Shown: one piece after another, positions 34,557 to 42,566 of the stretch
Layout: each line of letters opens with the position of its first letter
How positions within the stretch are numbered: the first letter of the stretch is position 1
NCBI RefSeq assembly: GCF_000204195.1
Contig: NZ_AFBG01000018.1
Location: forward strand, 744,001-808,000
Length of the DNA stretch: 64,000 nt
Origin: Acidovorax radicis N35
Lineage (GTDB): Bacteria; Pseudomonadota; Gammaproteobacteria; Burkholderiales; Burkholderiaceae_C
Direction of reading: 5' to 3'
Made by a program: the position numbers and the translations under genes
Notes under the pieces: generated by a model
The model's input: only the letters and a program-made list of their open reading frames with translations
Told to the model about the DNA's origin: nothing
The model's database searches: none

Positions 34557-34882
34557 CCCATGAAGCGCTTGGCGCCCTCGCTCAAGCGGTCGGTGGTCCA
34601 TGGTGGCTCCCAGACCAGCTCGACCTGGATCAGCAACTCCGGTGGCATGTCGCGGTCGAGCTCGGTTTCGATTTCTTCCAGGATCACGTCGGTCACGGGG
34701 CACGCTGCAGAGGTCATGGTGACCAGGGCATGCAGCTTTCCTTGCGCTACGGTGACGCCGTAGATCAGCCCCACATCCACCACGTTCATGGCTACCTCGG
34801 GATCGACCACACGGCGCAGCGCTGCAAGGATCGGTGCGCGCAACTCCTCTGGGCCGTCGTACGGAAAAGGTGATGGGCTCAT
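34550..34882 (-). CDS. MIP18/DUF59 family Fe-S cluster assembly factor
   Basis: The 110-aa protein is a single MIP18 (SufT/PaaD-like) domain: ILAALRRVVDPEVAMNVVDVGLIYGV, then MTSAACPVTDVILEEIETEL with the conserved cysteine. These proteins help deliver Fe-S clusters to targets. It sits between a 45-codon ORF (ATGA overlap) and the NnrS-like gene. Coupling to nitric oxide stress, which destroys Fe-S clusters, is a reasonable inference. Confidence 0.88.
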   Translation of the reverse strand: MSPSPFPYDGPEELRAPILAALRRVVDPEVAMNVVDVGLIYGVTVAQGKLHALVTMTSAACPVTDVILEEIETELDRDMPPELLIQVELVWEPPWTTDRLSEGAKRFMGW

Positions 34883-35016
34883 GGCAATGTCTGCACTGCT
34901 TGGCGCTTACTCTTCACCGTGAGCGCGAGCAGGAGAATGGCTGTGGCGCCTGCTTGTGTAGGCGCTGAATGAGCGCCTGCAGAGGCCATTGGTGGGGAGG
35001 CGGTGGGCTGGAACAT
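34879..35016 (-). CDS. Putative 45-aa membrane-associated small protein
   Basis: This frame starts MFQPTASPPMASAGAHSAP, has a hydrophobic segment ATAILLLALTV and ends KSKRQAVQTLP. An AGGAG site lies about 6 bp before its ATG and its stop overlaps the start of the MIP18-type gene (ATGA). The overlap and ribosome-binding site argue for real translation. No family is recognised. Confidence 0.5.
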   Translation of the reverse strand: MFQPTASPPMASAGAHSAPTQAGATAILLLALTVKSKRQAVQTLP

Positions 35017-35052
35017 TGTGGCTCCTGAAAGGAAGTCAGCTTGGACGCACTA

Positions 35053-35067
35053 TTGATTCGAATCGAA
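35053..35067. promoter_or_regulatory. FNR/Dnr-like site upstream of the NnrS operon
   Basis: TTGAT-TCGA-ATCGA matches the consensus TTGAT-N4-ATCAA with one mismatch. It is 36 bp upstream of the small-protein start and about 170 bp upstream of the MIP18-type gene, a suitable place for activation under low oxygen or nitric oxide. Confidence 0.45.
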
Positions 35068-35140
35068 CACAGAGACCTTTGCAAGCACGCCAGGAGATCA
35101 ATGGCGCGCAGCACTTGCAATGCAATGCAAACTCAAAGTG

Positions 35141-35215
35141 AAAAATATGAATGAAATCAGTCTCTGGCGCTTTATCAATAAGCGTTAATAGCTATTAATT
35201 TAATAGCATTCTTTC
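35141..35215 (+). repeat. Dispersed AT-rich repeat, copy 6
   Basis: AATGAAATCAGTCTCTGGCG, CTTTATCAATAAGCGTTAAT and AGCTATTAATTTAATAGC form a diverged but complete element. It ends 6 bp from the stop of the lipoprotein gene. Confidence 0.8.
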
Positions 35216-35221
35216 TGCGAC

Positions 35222-35836
35222 TCAACGCGGCACGCACCCCGCGAAGCCCTTCGGCCCCGCCGCATCCACGTCCGCCAGCGTCAGCGCCACCGTGCTGTCG
35301 TTCTGTCCCGGAATCTTGGTCAGTCGCTGTCCGTTTTGCCAACGCCACAGCTTGCCGTCAAAGCTGTAGATGAAGGTGTGGGTGCGGTTGGACAGCAGGT
35401 GCGCGGGGGTCAGGGTGATGGCCTGTGCGGCGGCCTCGGTGGTGGCCGTGGCCTGGGCTTCGTTGTCCCTGATGACGATCTTGCCGACGTAGGGTGTGAC
35501 GGGCGATTCGGTGCGGTTGATTTCGCGCTGTACCAGGGCGGGGCTGTGGCCAGTCTTGGTCCATTCGCCGCTGCCGCCGGGGCGCACATGGGGTTCGCGC
35601 GCGGCGAGGAACTGTGTACATGCTGCCACGAGGGTGCCGAAATCAGCCTCGGCAGTGCTGGATGTTGCAGGGATCTCGCCAGCCCGATCACACCCCGAAA
35701 GTACCAGGGCTGTCAGCACCAGGACCGATAGGCCCACAGACCCTTTGGCGAACTGTGGCCAGTGGTGGAGGGCCGTGGATGGCGACGCGGAGGAAGGGCG
35801 GGGGATGTGGGGCACGGGGTGATTGTGGCGGCTCAT
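35222..35836 (-). CDS. Putative lipoprotein of unknown function
   Basis: This 204-aa protein has a long hydrophobic export segment ending in the lipobox LVLSGC, so it is probably anchored in a membrane on the outside of the cytoplasm. The mature part contains a FIYSFDGKLWRWQNG strand-like region and is otherwise unassigned. The annotated start gives an unusually long 48-residue leader; a GTG nearer the hydrophobic segment could be the true start. A perfect FNR/Dnr-type palindrome lies 15 bp before the annotated start. Confidence 0.65.
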   Translation of the reverse strand: MSRHNHPVPHIPRPSSASPSTALHHWPQFAKGSVGLSVLVLTALVLSGCDRAGEIPATSSTAEADFGTLVAACTQFLAAREPHVRPGGSGEWTKTGHSPALVQREINRTESPVTPYVGKIVIRDNEAQATATTEAAAQAITLTPAHLLSNRTHTFIYSFDGKLWRWQNGQRLTKIPGQNDSTVALTLADVDAAGPKGFAGCVPR

Positions 35837-35850
35837 GGGGGTGCGCGGTC

Positions 35851-35864
35851 TTGATGTGCGTCAA
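35851..35864. promoter_or_regulatory. FNR/Dnr-type palindrome TTGAT-GTGC-GTCAA
   Basis: The sequence matches the 5-4-5 layout bound by FNR, ANR, Dnr and NnrR proteins. It lies between tctE and the lipoprotein gene, both on the minus strand. If the lipoprotein start is correct the site is too close for activation, so either the start lies further downstream or the site acts in repression. Confidence 0.5.
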
Positions 35865-35922
35865 GTGCCGGTCTGTCGCTGCTGCTGCTGCCGCCGCCGC
35901 CGCCGCCATTCCCGCCGGCCAC

Positions 35923-37350
35923 TCAGTCTGCCGGCCGGGCGTGTGGCAGCCAGACGCTGGCGACCAGCCCTGGGCCGTCTTGTGCCGGGTCCAGTGCCAG
36001 CCGTCCGCCCATCAGCTGCGCGTAGCGCGCCACGATGGACAGCCCCAGCCCCGCACCCTGGCCCAGGCGCACGCCCTGGTCGCCTTGTGCCCAGCGCTGC
36101 AGCAGGCGCTGCGCCAGTGCAGCGTCCACCCCGGGGCCGTTGTCGGCCACGCTCAGCACCACGTGCTCGCCCCGCACCTGCAGTGCGACGGTGATGCGGG
36201 GCGTGTTGCCGCGCCCATAACGCAGCGCGTTGTCCAGCAGGTTGTTCAAGATGCCTTCCATGAGGGCCGCGCTGGCGCGCACCTCCACGGTCTGCTCCAG
36301 GCCTTCGGCCCCCAGGTCTACGCCCAGGGCGTCTGCGCGCGATAAAAAGCGCAGAAGTACATCGCGCACCAGGGCGTTGAGCGCGATCGTCTGCAGCGTC
36401 AGCGCAATGCCGCCTTCGGCCGCGCGTGCCAGCGCGAGAAGCTGGTCCACCGTGCGGCTGGCCCGCTGTTCGGCCTGCTTGATGCCTTCGAGTTCGCTGC
36501 GCCAGATGGCGGGGTCGTCCTGTGCCAGCGCATGGGCGGCCTGGGCGCGGATACCCGCCAGGGGCGTGCGCAGCTCGTGCGCCACGTTGCCGGCGAACTC
36601 GCGCTGCGCATGCAGGCTGTGTTGCACCCGCGCCAGCAGGCCATCCAGGGCCATGCTCAGGCGTTGAACATCGCGGGTGCCTGCCTGCTGCGTCAGCGCC
36701 TGTGGCAGGGGCTGCAGGTCGGCGGCGTCGCGCTGGTCCACCGCATCCTGCAGCGTGGTCAGTGGCCGCAGGTCGCGTTCGATGCCACGCAACAGCCATG
36801 AGCCCAGCACCACCAGCAGCCACAGCTGGGCCAGGCCTGAATACACCAGCAGCCTGCGCAGCAGCTGTGTGCGCTCGGCCGTGGTTTGCGCCATGACCAC
36901 CGTGAAGGAGGGGGAGCCTGCAATGTGCAGGCTCACGCGGCGCAGTTCGCGCCCTTGATGCGCGAGCTGCGAAAACGCGTGGGTGCTGCCCGGGGCCACG
37001 TTGCCCGCCGCCAGGTCGTGGTCGCCCGCGATGAAGATGCCTTCGGGCCCATACACAGCAAACCACACGGTCTCGCTTTGGTCAAAGCGCAGCAGGCCCA
37101 CCTCGCGCGGGGTCAGGTCCAGCCGCAGCGCGTCGGCCCCTGGGCTCCCGCCGCGCACGTGGGCCGCCAGCGCATGGGCGTCGTCCAGCAGCGCACGGTC
37201 AAAGGCCTGGGCCACAAAATGGTTGCCCACGCCCAGAACCACGGCGCTGCCCAGTCCCCAGATCAGTACCAGTGACAACAACACGCGGCGCCCGATGCGC
37301 TGGCGCAGGGCGGGCGGCTGGCGCCCGAGTGCCTGGCTGGCGCTAGGCAC
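35923..37350 (-). CDS. tctE: Sensor histidine kinase, TctE/QseC type (GTG start)
   Basis: A 475-aa inner-membrane kinase. One membrane segment near residue 25-45 and another near 185-205 enclose a periplasmic domain of about 140 residues. The phospho-accepting histidine is in AHELRTPLAGIRAQ; ATP-binding motifs include LLDNALRYG, VADNGPGV and GQGAGLGLSIV. A GTG at 37350 overlaps the regulator gene by 8 bp and is the natural start; the frame is open further upstream. The adjacent tctBA genes suggest it senses tricarboxylates (inference). Confidence 0.88.
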   Translation of the reverse strand: MPSASQALGRQPPALRQRIGRRVLLSLVLIWGLGSAVVLGVGNHFVAQAFDRALLDDAHALAAHVRGGSPGADALRLDLTPREVGLLRFDQSETVWFAVYGPEGIFIAGDHDLAAGNVAPGSTHAFSQLAHQGRELRRVSLHIAGSPSFTVVMAQTTAERTQLLRRLLVYSGLAQLWLLVVLGSWLLRGIERDLRPLTTLQDAVDQRDAADLQPLPQALTQQAGTRDVQRLSMALDGLLARVQHSLHAQREFAGNVAHELRTPLAGIRAQAAHALAQDDPAIWRSELEGIKQAEQRASRTVDQLLALARAAEGGIALTLQTIALNALVRDVLLRFLSRADALGVDLGAEGLEQTVEVRASAALMEGILNNLLDNALRYGRGNTPRITVALQVRGEHVVLSVADNGPGVDAALAQRLLQRWAQGDQGVRLGQGAGLGLSIVARYAQLMGGRLALDPAQDGPGLVASVWLPHARPAD

Positions 37351-38041
37351 TGGTTGCCTCGTCCTCCAGCACATAACCCAGCCCGCGCAGGGTGCGGATC
37401 GCGGCGCCGCTGCCCGCGATCTTGCGCCGCAAGCGCGAAAACGAGGCCTCCAGTGCGTTTTCGCCCAGCACCTCGCCCGCATCGGACAGGCGCGAGGACA
37501 GGTCGGCTTTGCTCAGCACGCGGCCGGGGGGCGTCATCAGCTCCCACAGCAGGTCGAACTCCCGCGCGGGCAGCTCCAGCGGTTGCCCCGCCACGCTGAC
37601 GCGGCGCGCCAGGCGGTCCAGCGCCAGTTGGCCCACGGTCACCAGGTCGGCCGTGCCGCTGGCGCGGCGCAGCAGGGCGCGCAGGCGGGCTTCCACTTCC
37701 TTGAGTTCGTAGGGCTTGCCCAGGTAGTCGTCGGCGCCTGCATCCAGCCCGGCAATGCGTTCTTCGGTGCTGTCACGCGCGCTGAGCACCAGCACCGGCG
37801 TGCGGTCGCCGCGTGCACGGGCGCAGCGCAAAGCCGTCAAACCGCTGCCCAGGCCGCTGCGAGCGTGTGTGGCATAGGGCAGGTTGAGGTCCAGCAGCAC
37901 GGCGTCAAAGGCTTGCACGGCCCACCAGTGCTGGGCTTCTTCGATGGTGTGGGCCAGCTCGACGCGGTGGCCTGCGTTTTCAAGGCCGTGCGCCATGGTG
38001 CGGCTCAACACGGGATCGTCTTCCACCAGGAGGAGGCGCAT
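37343..38041 (-). CDS. tctD: OmpR-type response regulator, TctD-like
   Basis: This 232-aa regulator has a receiver domain with the acidic pair ED at 7-8 and phospho-acceptor Asp51 in LLDLNLP, followed by an OmpR winged helix with PAREFDLLWELMTPPGRVLSK. After Asp51 a Gly/Ala-rich insertion (YATHARSGLGSG) lengthens the following loop. It diverges from tctB by 107 bp, in keeping with control of tctBA. Confidence 0.9.
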   Translation of the reverse strand: MRLLLVEDDPVLSRTMAHGLENAGHRVELAHTIEEAQHWWAVQAFDAVLLDLNLPYATHARSGLGSGLTALRCARARGDRTPVLVLSARDSTEERIAGLDAGADDYLGKPYELKEVEARLRALLRRASGTADLVTVGQLALDRLARRVSVAGQPLELPAREFDLLWELMTPPGRVLSKADLSSRLSDAGEVLGENALEASFSRLRRKIAGSGAAIRTLRGLGYVLEDEATSA

Positions 38042-38148
38042 GGGTCGGCTCTACGTTCTACGTGAAATTACGCATGGCCCAGATCAGCCAGCGATCAGGT
38101 TCGATGGGGATAGTCCACCAGCATAACGTTTCAGGAGACAGACTTTTC

Positions 38149-38571
38149 ATGATCAATCGCAATCTGGTCAGAGGCTTTGCCCTCATGGCCCTGGCGCTGG
38201 GCTTTGGCCTGCCGTCGATGGGCTACTCGCTGGGCTCGCTCAGCCGCGCTGGCTCGGGGCTGTTCCCGTTCATCGTCAGCTGCATACTTTTTGCCATCGG
38301 GGGCATCACCGTGGTGCGCGCGCGCCTGGTGGCGCCCGTGCCGATGGATTTTCAATACCGCAACATCGCCATCATCCTCGGCAGCCTGTGCGGCTTTGCC
38401 GCGCTGTCGCACTTCGTGAACATGATCGCGGGCATCGTCTTCCTGGTGTTCTGCTCGGGGTTTGCAGGCACGTCGTACTCGGTGGTGCGCAATCTCAAGA
38501 TCGCGGCGGTGCTGGTGGGCATTGCCTTCATGTTCCAGAAGCTGCTGGGCGTCAACCTGCCGCTGTACTGA
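38149..38571 (+). CDS. tctB: Tripartite tricarboxylate transporter small membrane subunit
   Basis: The 140-aa TctB has four membrane segments, with RNLVRGFALMALALGFGLPS at the start and the conserved SRAGSGLFPFIVSCIL segment. It forms the membrane complex with TctA. An AGGAG site lies upstream of the ATG at 38149. It starts in the region divergent from tctD. Confidence 0.9.
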   Translation: MINRNLVRGFALMALALGFGLPSMGYSLGSLSRAGSGLFPFIVSCILFAIGGITVVRARLVAPVPMDFQYRNIAIILGSLCGFAALSHFVNMIAGIVFLVFCSGFAGTSYSVVRNLKIAAVLVGIAFMFQKLLGVNLPLY

Positions 38572-38581
38572 GGTCATCACC

Positions 38582-40096
38582 ATGGACGTCCTCCACAACC
38601 TCGCGTTCGGCTTCAGCCACGCGCTCACACTGCAGAACCTGATGTTCTGTGCCCTCGGCTGCACCGTGGGCACCCTGGTGGGACTGCTGCCGGGCCTGGG
38701 CCCGCTGGCCACCATCAGCCTGTTGCTGCCGCTGACGTATTCCATCGACACCACCGGCGCACTCATCATGCTGGCCGGCATCTACTACGGGGCGCAATAC
38801 GGCGACAGCGTGAGCGCCATCACCATGAAGATCCCGCACGCCAGCAGCATCGTGGCGTGTATCGATGGGTACCAGATGACGCTCAAAGGCAAGACGGGCC
38901 TGGCGCTGTTCACGGCGGGGGTCTCCAGTTTCATCGGTGGCACCGTGGCCATTGTGGTGCTGGCGTTTCTGGCCCCTAGCCTGGGTGAGGTGGCCTTCCT
39001 GTTCGGCCCGGCAGACTACTGCGCGCTGATGCTGGTGGGCTTTGTGTGCGTGAGTTTTGTGACCACGGGCAGCCTGCTCAACGGCCTGGCCATGTGCATG
39101 GTGGGTGTGCTGCTGGGCTCGATCGGTACGGACGTCAACAGCGGCCTGGCGCGCTTCACCTTCGACATGCCGTTTCTGGCCGATGGTGTGGGCATCGTGA
39201 GCATTGCGCTCGGCTGCTTTGGCATCGCCGAGATCACCAAGAACCTGGATGCCCGCGAAGAGCGCTCGCCCTTCAACGGCAAGATCAAGCTCATCCCCAC
39301 ATGGCCCGAGTTCAAGCGCATCATCCCGAGCGCCCTGCGCGGCAGCGTAGTGGGCTCCATCCTGGGCATCCTGCCCGGCGGCGGCCCGGTGATCGCGCAG
39401 TTTGCGGCCTACGCGCTGGACAAGAAGGTCAGCAAGTACAAGCACGAGATCGGCAACGGCTCCATCGAAGGCGTGGCCGGCCAGGCCGCTGCCGACGAGG
39501 CCGCCGCGCGCACCAGCTTCATCCCGCTGATGAGCATCGGTATCCCCGAGAACGCGGTGATGGCGCTGATGATGGCCGCGTTCATCATCAAGGGCATCCA
39601 GCCCGGCCCCAACATGATCGCCGGCCACCCTGAGCTGTTCTGGGGCCTGGTGGCCAGCATGTGGATCGGCAACTGCTTTTTGCTCATCCTGAACGTGCCG
39701 CTGGTGCGCTACTGGCTGTCGGTGTTCAAGATCCCGTACAACGTGCTGTTCCCGGCCATTTTGTTCTTCTGCTGCATCGGCACCTACAGCATCAACAACA
39801 ACCTGGACGACGTGTTCATCACCGTGGCCTTCGGGGCGCTGGGCTACCTCTTCATGCGGCTGGAGATGGACCCGTCACCGCTGATGCTGGGCTTCATCCT
39901 GGGCCCCATGCTGGAGGAGAACTTCCGCCGCTCCATGCTGCTGTCGCGCGGCAGCTTCGATGTGTTCATCAACCGGCCCATCAGCGGCACGTTGATCAGC
40001 CTGATCGTTGCATTCATCCTGTGGCAGACCTTTGTGTTCTTCCGCCAGCGCGGCAGGGCCAAGCAGCTGGTGGTGGCAGAGCCCGCCGCAACCTGA
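38582..40096 (+). CDS. tctA: Tripartite tricarboxylate transporter large membrane subunit
   Basis: TctA (504 aa) is the channel subunit with about 12 membrane segments. Family motifs GCTVGTLVGLLPGLGPLATIS and LGILPGGGPVIAQFAAYALD are intact, the latter being the repeated GxxPGxG element. It begins 10 bp after tctB. The binding protein TctC is missing from this locus, although two Bug proteins are encoded elsewhere in the window. Confidence 0.94.
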   Translation: MDVLHNLAFGFSHALTLQNLMFCALGCTVGTLVGLLPGLGPLATISLLLPLTYSIDTTGALIMLAGIYYGAQYGDSVSAITMKIPHASSIVACIDGYQMTLKGKTGLALFTAGVSSFIGGTVAIVVLAFLAPSLGEVAFLFGPADYCALMLVGFVCVSFVTTGSLLNGLAMCMVGVLLGSIGTDVNSGLARFTFDMPFLADGVGIVSIALGCFGIAEITKNLDAREERSPFNGKIKLIPTWPEFKRIIPSALRGSVVGSILGILPGGGPVIAQFAAYALDKKVSKYKHEIGNGSIEGVAGQAAADEAAARTSFIPLMSIGIPENAVMALMMAAFIIKGIQPGPNMIAGHPELFWGLVASMWIGNCFLLILNVPLVRYWLSVFKIPYNVLFPAILFFCCIGTYSINNNLDDVFITVAFGALGYLFMRLEMDPSPLMLGFILGPMLEENFRRSMLLSRGSFDVFINRPISGTLISLIVAFILWQTFVFFRQRGRAKQLVVAEPAAT

Positions 40097-40133
40097 CGAT
40101 TGACTCTCTCTGTTGGCTGCTTCGCAGTCTTGC

Positions 40134-40168
40134 AAGGCCGGTCGCCCCAGGGCGAGCGGCCTTTTTTG
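40134..40168 (+). terminator. Rho-independent terminator after tctA
   Basis: AAGGCCGGTCGCCC-CAG-GGCGAGCGGCC followed by T6 makes a strong GC-rich hairpin 38 bp after the tctA stop. Confidence 0.88.
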
Positions 40169-40172
40169 TAGA

Positions 40173-42566
40173 TCACTCCACCTTCCACCATCCGGGCAGC
40201 AGCATGCGCACTTCAGCCCGCCCGAACCGGTCGTCCATCAGGTGCACCACGCCTTCGTCGCTGGGCGTGCGGATCACCCGGCCTGCGGCCTGCACCACCT
40301 TTTGCAGCCCGGGGTAGAGGTACGTGTAGTCATACCCTTCCCCAAACAGTGCCTGCGTGCGCTGGCGAATCTGCTCGTTGACGGGGTTGACCTGCGGCAG
40401 GCCCAGCGTGGCCAGAAACGCGCCAATCAGCCGCCGGCCCGGCAGGTCGATACCCTCGGCAAACGCGCCGCCCAGCACGGCAAAACCAATGCCTTCGCTG
40501 GTGTCGGTAAAACGCTCCAGAAATTGCCGCTGCTCCGCTTCGAGCATGCGGCGCGACTGGCGCCAGTGCGGCAGGTGCGGGTGCCGCCGCGCAAACCCAT
40601 CGGCCACCTGCTGCAGATATTCGTAGCTGCTGAAAAACGCCAGGTAGTTGCCCGGCCGCGCATTGAACTGCTGCGCCATCAGCTCGGCAATCGGCGCCAG
40701 CGAGGCGTAGCGGTCTGCATAGCGCGTGGAGATGTGGCGCGCCACCTGCACCTTGAGCTGCGCACTCTCAAACGGCGACTCCACGTCCACCCACACATGC
40801 TGATCGGGCAAGCCCAGCAGGTCGGCGTAGTAGCGCGCAGGCTGCAGCGTGGCCGAAAACAGCGTGCTGGTGTGCGCGGCCTCCAGCCGGGGTTGCAGAA
40901 AAGGCGCGGGCACCACGTTGCGGATGTACACCGTGGCGCTGCCGGGCTTGGCGGCGGCGCTTCCCGGGCGCGACAGGTGCGATGTGTGCGCTGCAGGCCG
41001 GGCAATGTCCACCAGCGAGTTCGAATCCAGCAGCTCGGCCAGGCGCGTGATGTGCATCGCCTCGAAGTAGAAGGTCTGCAGCGCCACATCAAGGTCGGCC
41101 GGGTGGTCGGAAAAGTGGTCTGACAGCGTGGTGCCGCACTGCTGCAATGCGCCCAGCAGCGCCTCCGGAAAGGCGTCGTACACGGCATAGTCTGCTGCCT
41201 GCGCTTTGTCGAGCGCCACCCAGCAGCGGCGCACCTTGTCCAGCGCCTTTTTCAACGCGGGGTGGCGGCTGGCAGCGGGCGATGTGCGGGCCGCCGCCAG
41301 CGTGTCGGGGCGCAGTTCGGCGCTGTACATCTTGCGGCCGCGCTCCACCAGGTTGTGGGCCTCGTCCACCAGCAACCCGGCGCGCCATTGGTTGGCCTGC
41401 GTCAGCCCGTGCAACAGGCCGCCAAAGTCAAAGTAGTAGTTGTAGTCGCCCACCACCACGTCGGCCCAGCGGGCCAGCTCCTGGCTGAGGTAGTAGGGGC
41501 ACACCCGGTGGGCCAGCGCCACGTCGCGCACCTGTGCCTGGTGCAGCGGCACGCTGTGGTGGTGATGGGGCGGGGCATTCGGTGCCGCTGCCTCTGCCGC
41601 ACCCCGGGCCACTTCCGCCGACGCCGACGCCGCACCGCTGCGCGCAGCCTGCAGCGCCGCAGTGCGCGCCCCGGGCAGCCGGTCGTAAAAGCCTTGCGCC
41701 AGCGGGCACGACTCGCCGTGGCAGGCCTTGTCGGGGTGCTCGCAGGCCTTGTCGCGCGCCACCAGCTCCAGCACGCGCAGCGGCAGCGTGGGCGCGCTGT
41801 CGGCCAGGCGCGCCAGTGCGTCCAGCGCGGTCTGCCGGCCCGAGGTTTTGGCAGCCAGAAAGAACACCTTGTCGAGCTGCTGCGCCGGCGCCGCCTTGAG
41901 CAGCGGGAACAGCGTGCCCATGGTCTTGCCAATGCCCGTGGGCGCCTGGGCCAGCAGGCAGCGGCCACCGGTGGCCGCCTTGTACACGGCCTCGGCCAGC
42001 GGGCGCTGCCCCGCACGAAAGCCGCCAAACGGAAACACCAGCGCGCCCAGCGCCGCATCGCGCGCCGTGCGGTGCGCCACCTGCTGCTCGGCCCACGCCA
42101 AAAAGCGCTGGCACTGCGCCTCAAAGTGCTCGCGCAGTTCGTCGGCGGTGCAGTGCTCGGAAAACACAGTCTCCTTCTGCGAGCCGATGTCAAAGTACAC
42201 CAGCACCACGTCGATGTGCGCCAGCCGCTCTTGCTGGCACAGCAGCCAGCCATACACCTTGGCCTGCGCCCAGTGCAGGTGGCGGTGTGATGCGGGCTGG
42301 CGGTCGAGCCGCCCCTTGAAGGTCTTGACCTCGTCGATGCGTTGCTGGACTGGGTCGTAGCCGTCGGCACGGCCGCGCACCTGCAGCGTCTGGTAGCTAC
42401 CGCTCAGCGCCACCTCGGCCCGGTAGCCCTTGCCCCTGCGCGCGGCCACCACGCCATGGCCGGCTATGCCTTCGAGTGCTGTGGGGGCGGGCGTGAAGCG
42501 CAGGTCCAGGTCGCCCTGTTTGGCGGTGAACTCACACAGCTCCCGCACCGCCACGGTGTAGGTCAT
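40173..42566 (-). CDS. RecB/Cas4-like nuclease fused to an XPD/DinG-type Fe-S DNA helicase
   Basis: This 797-aa protein combines two activities. Residues 60-110 carry a PD-(D/E)xK site: Asp69, E79-V-K81 and the Q101xxxY105 motif of RecB/Cas4 nucleases. A superfamily 2 helicase follows, with Walker A APTGIGKT at 208-215 and DEAH at 401-404. Cysteines 275, 282, 287 and 356 lie between them, as for the 4Fe-4S cluster of XPD/DinG. A His/Ala-rich insertion (about 300-340) interrupts this part. C-terminal QAAGRVIRTPSDEG is motif VI. Its start overlaps the upstream nuclease gene by 4 bp. A repair or anti-invader role is inference. Confidence 0.88.
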   Translation of the reverse strand: MTYTVAVRELCEFTAKQGDLDLRFTPAPTALEGIAGHGVVAARRGKGYRAEVALSGSYQTLQVRGRADGYDPVQQRIDEVKTFKGRLDRQPASHRHLHWAQAKVYGWLLCQQERLAHIDVVLVYFDIGSQKETVFSEHCTADELREHFEAQCQRFLAWAEQQVAHRTARDAALGALVFPFGGFRAGQRPLAEAVYKAATGGRCLLAQAPTGIGKTMGTLFPLLKAAPAQQLDKVFFLAAKTSGRQTALDALARLADSAPTLPLRVLELVARDKACEHPDKACHGESCPLAQGFYDRLPGARTAALQAARSGAASASAEVARGAAEAAAPNAPPHHHHSVPLHQAQVRDVALAHRVCPYYLSQELARWADVVVGDYNYYFDFGGLLHGLTQANQWRAGLLVDEAHNLVERGRKMYSAELRPDTLAAARTSPAASRHPALKKALDKVRRCWVALDKAQAADYAVYDAFPEALLGALQQCGTTLSDHFSDHPADLDVALQTFYFEAMHITRLAELLDSNSLVDIARPAAHTSHLSRPGSAAAKPGSATVYIRNVVPAPFLQPRLEAAHTSTLFSATLQPARYYADLLGLPDQHVWVDVESPFESAQLKVQVARHISTRYADRYASLAPIAELMAQQFNARPGNYLAFFSSYEYLQQVADGFARRHPHLPHWRQSRRMLEAEQRQFLERFTDTSEGIGFAVLGGAFAEGIDLPGRRLIGAFLATLGLPQVNPVNEQIRQRTQALFGEGYDYTYLYPGLQKVVQAAGRVIRTPSDEGVVHLMDDRFGRAEVRMLLPGWWKVE

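Noticed and set aside
34914-35120. 68-codon minus-strand frame overlapping the small 45-aa ORF
   Set aside because: It lacks a ribosome-binding site and protein-like composition, while the 45-codon frame has a good site and couples to the next gene.
35870-35915. GCT/GCC trinucleotide run as a possible coding or phase-variable repeat
   Set aside because: It lies between tctE and the lipoprotein gene, has only a few units of each triplet, and no reading frame depends on it.
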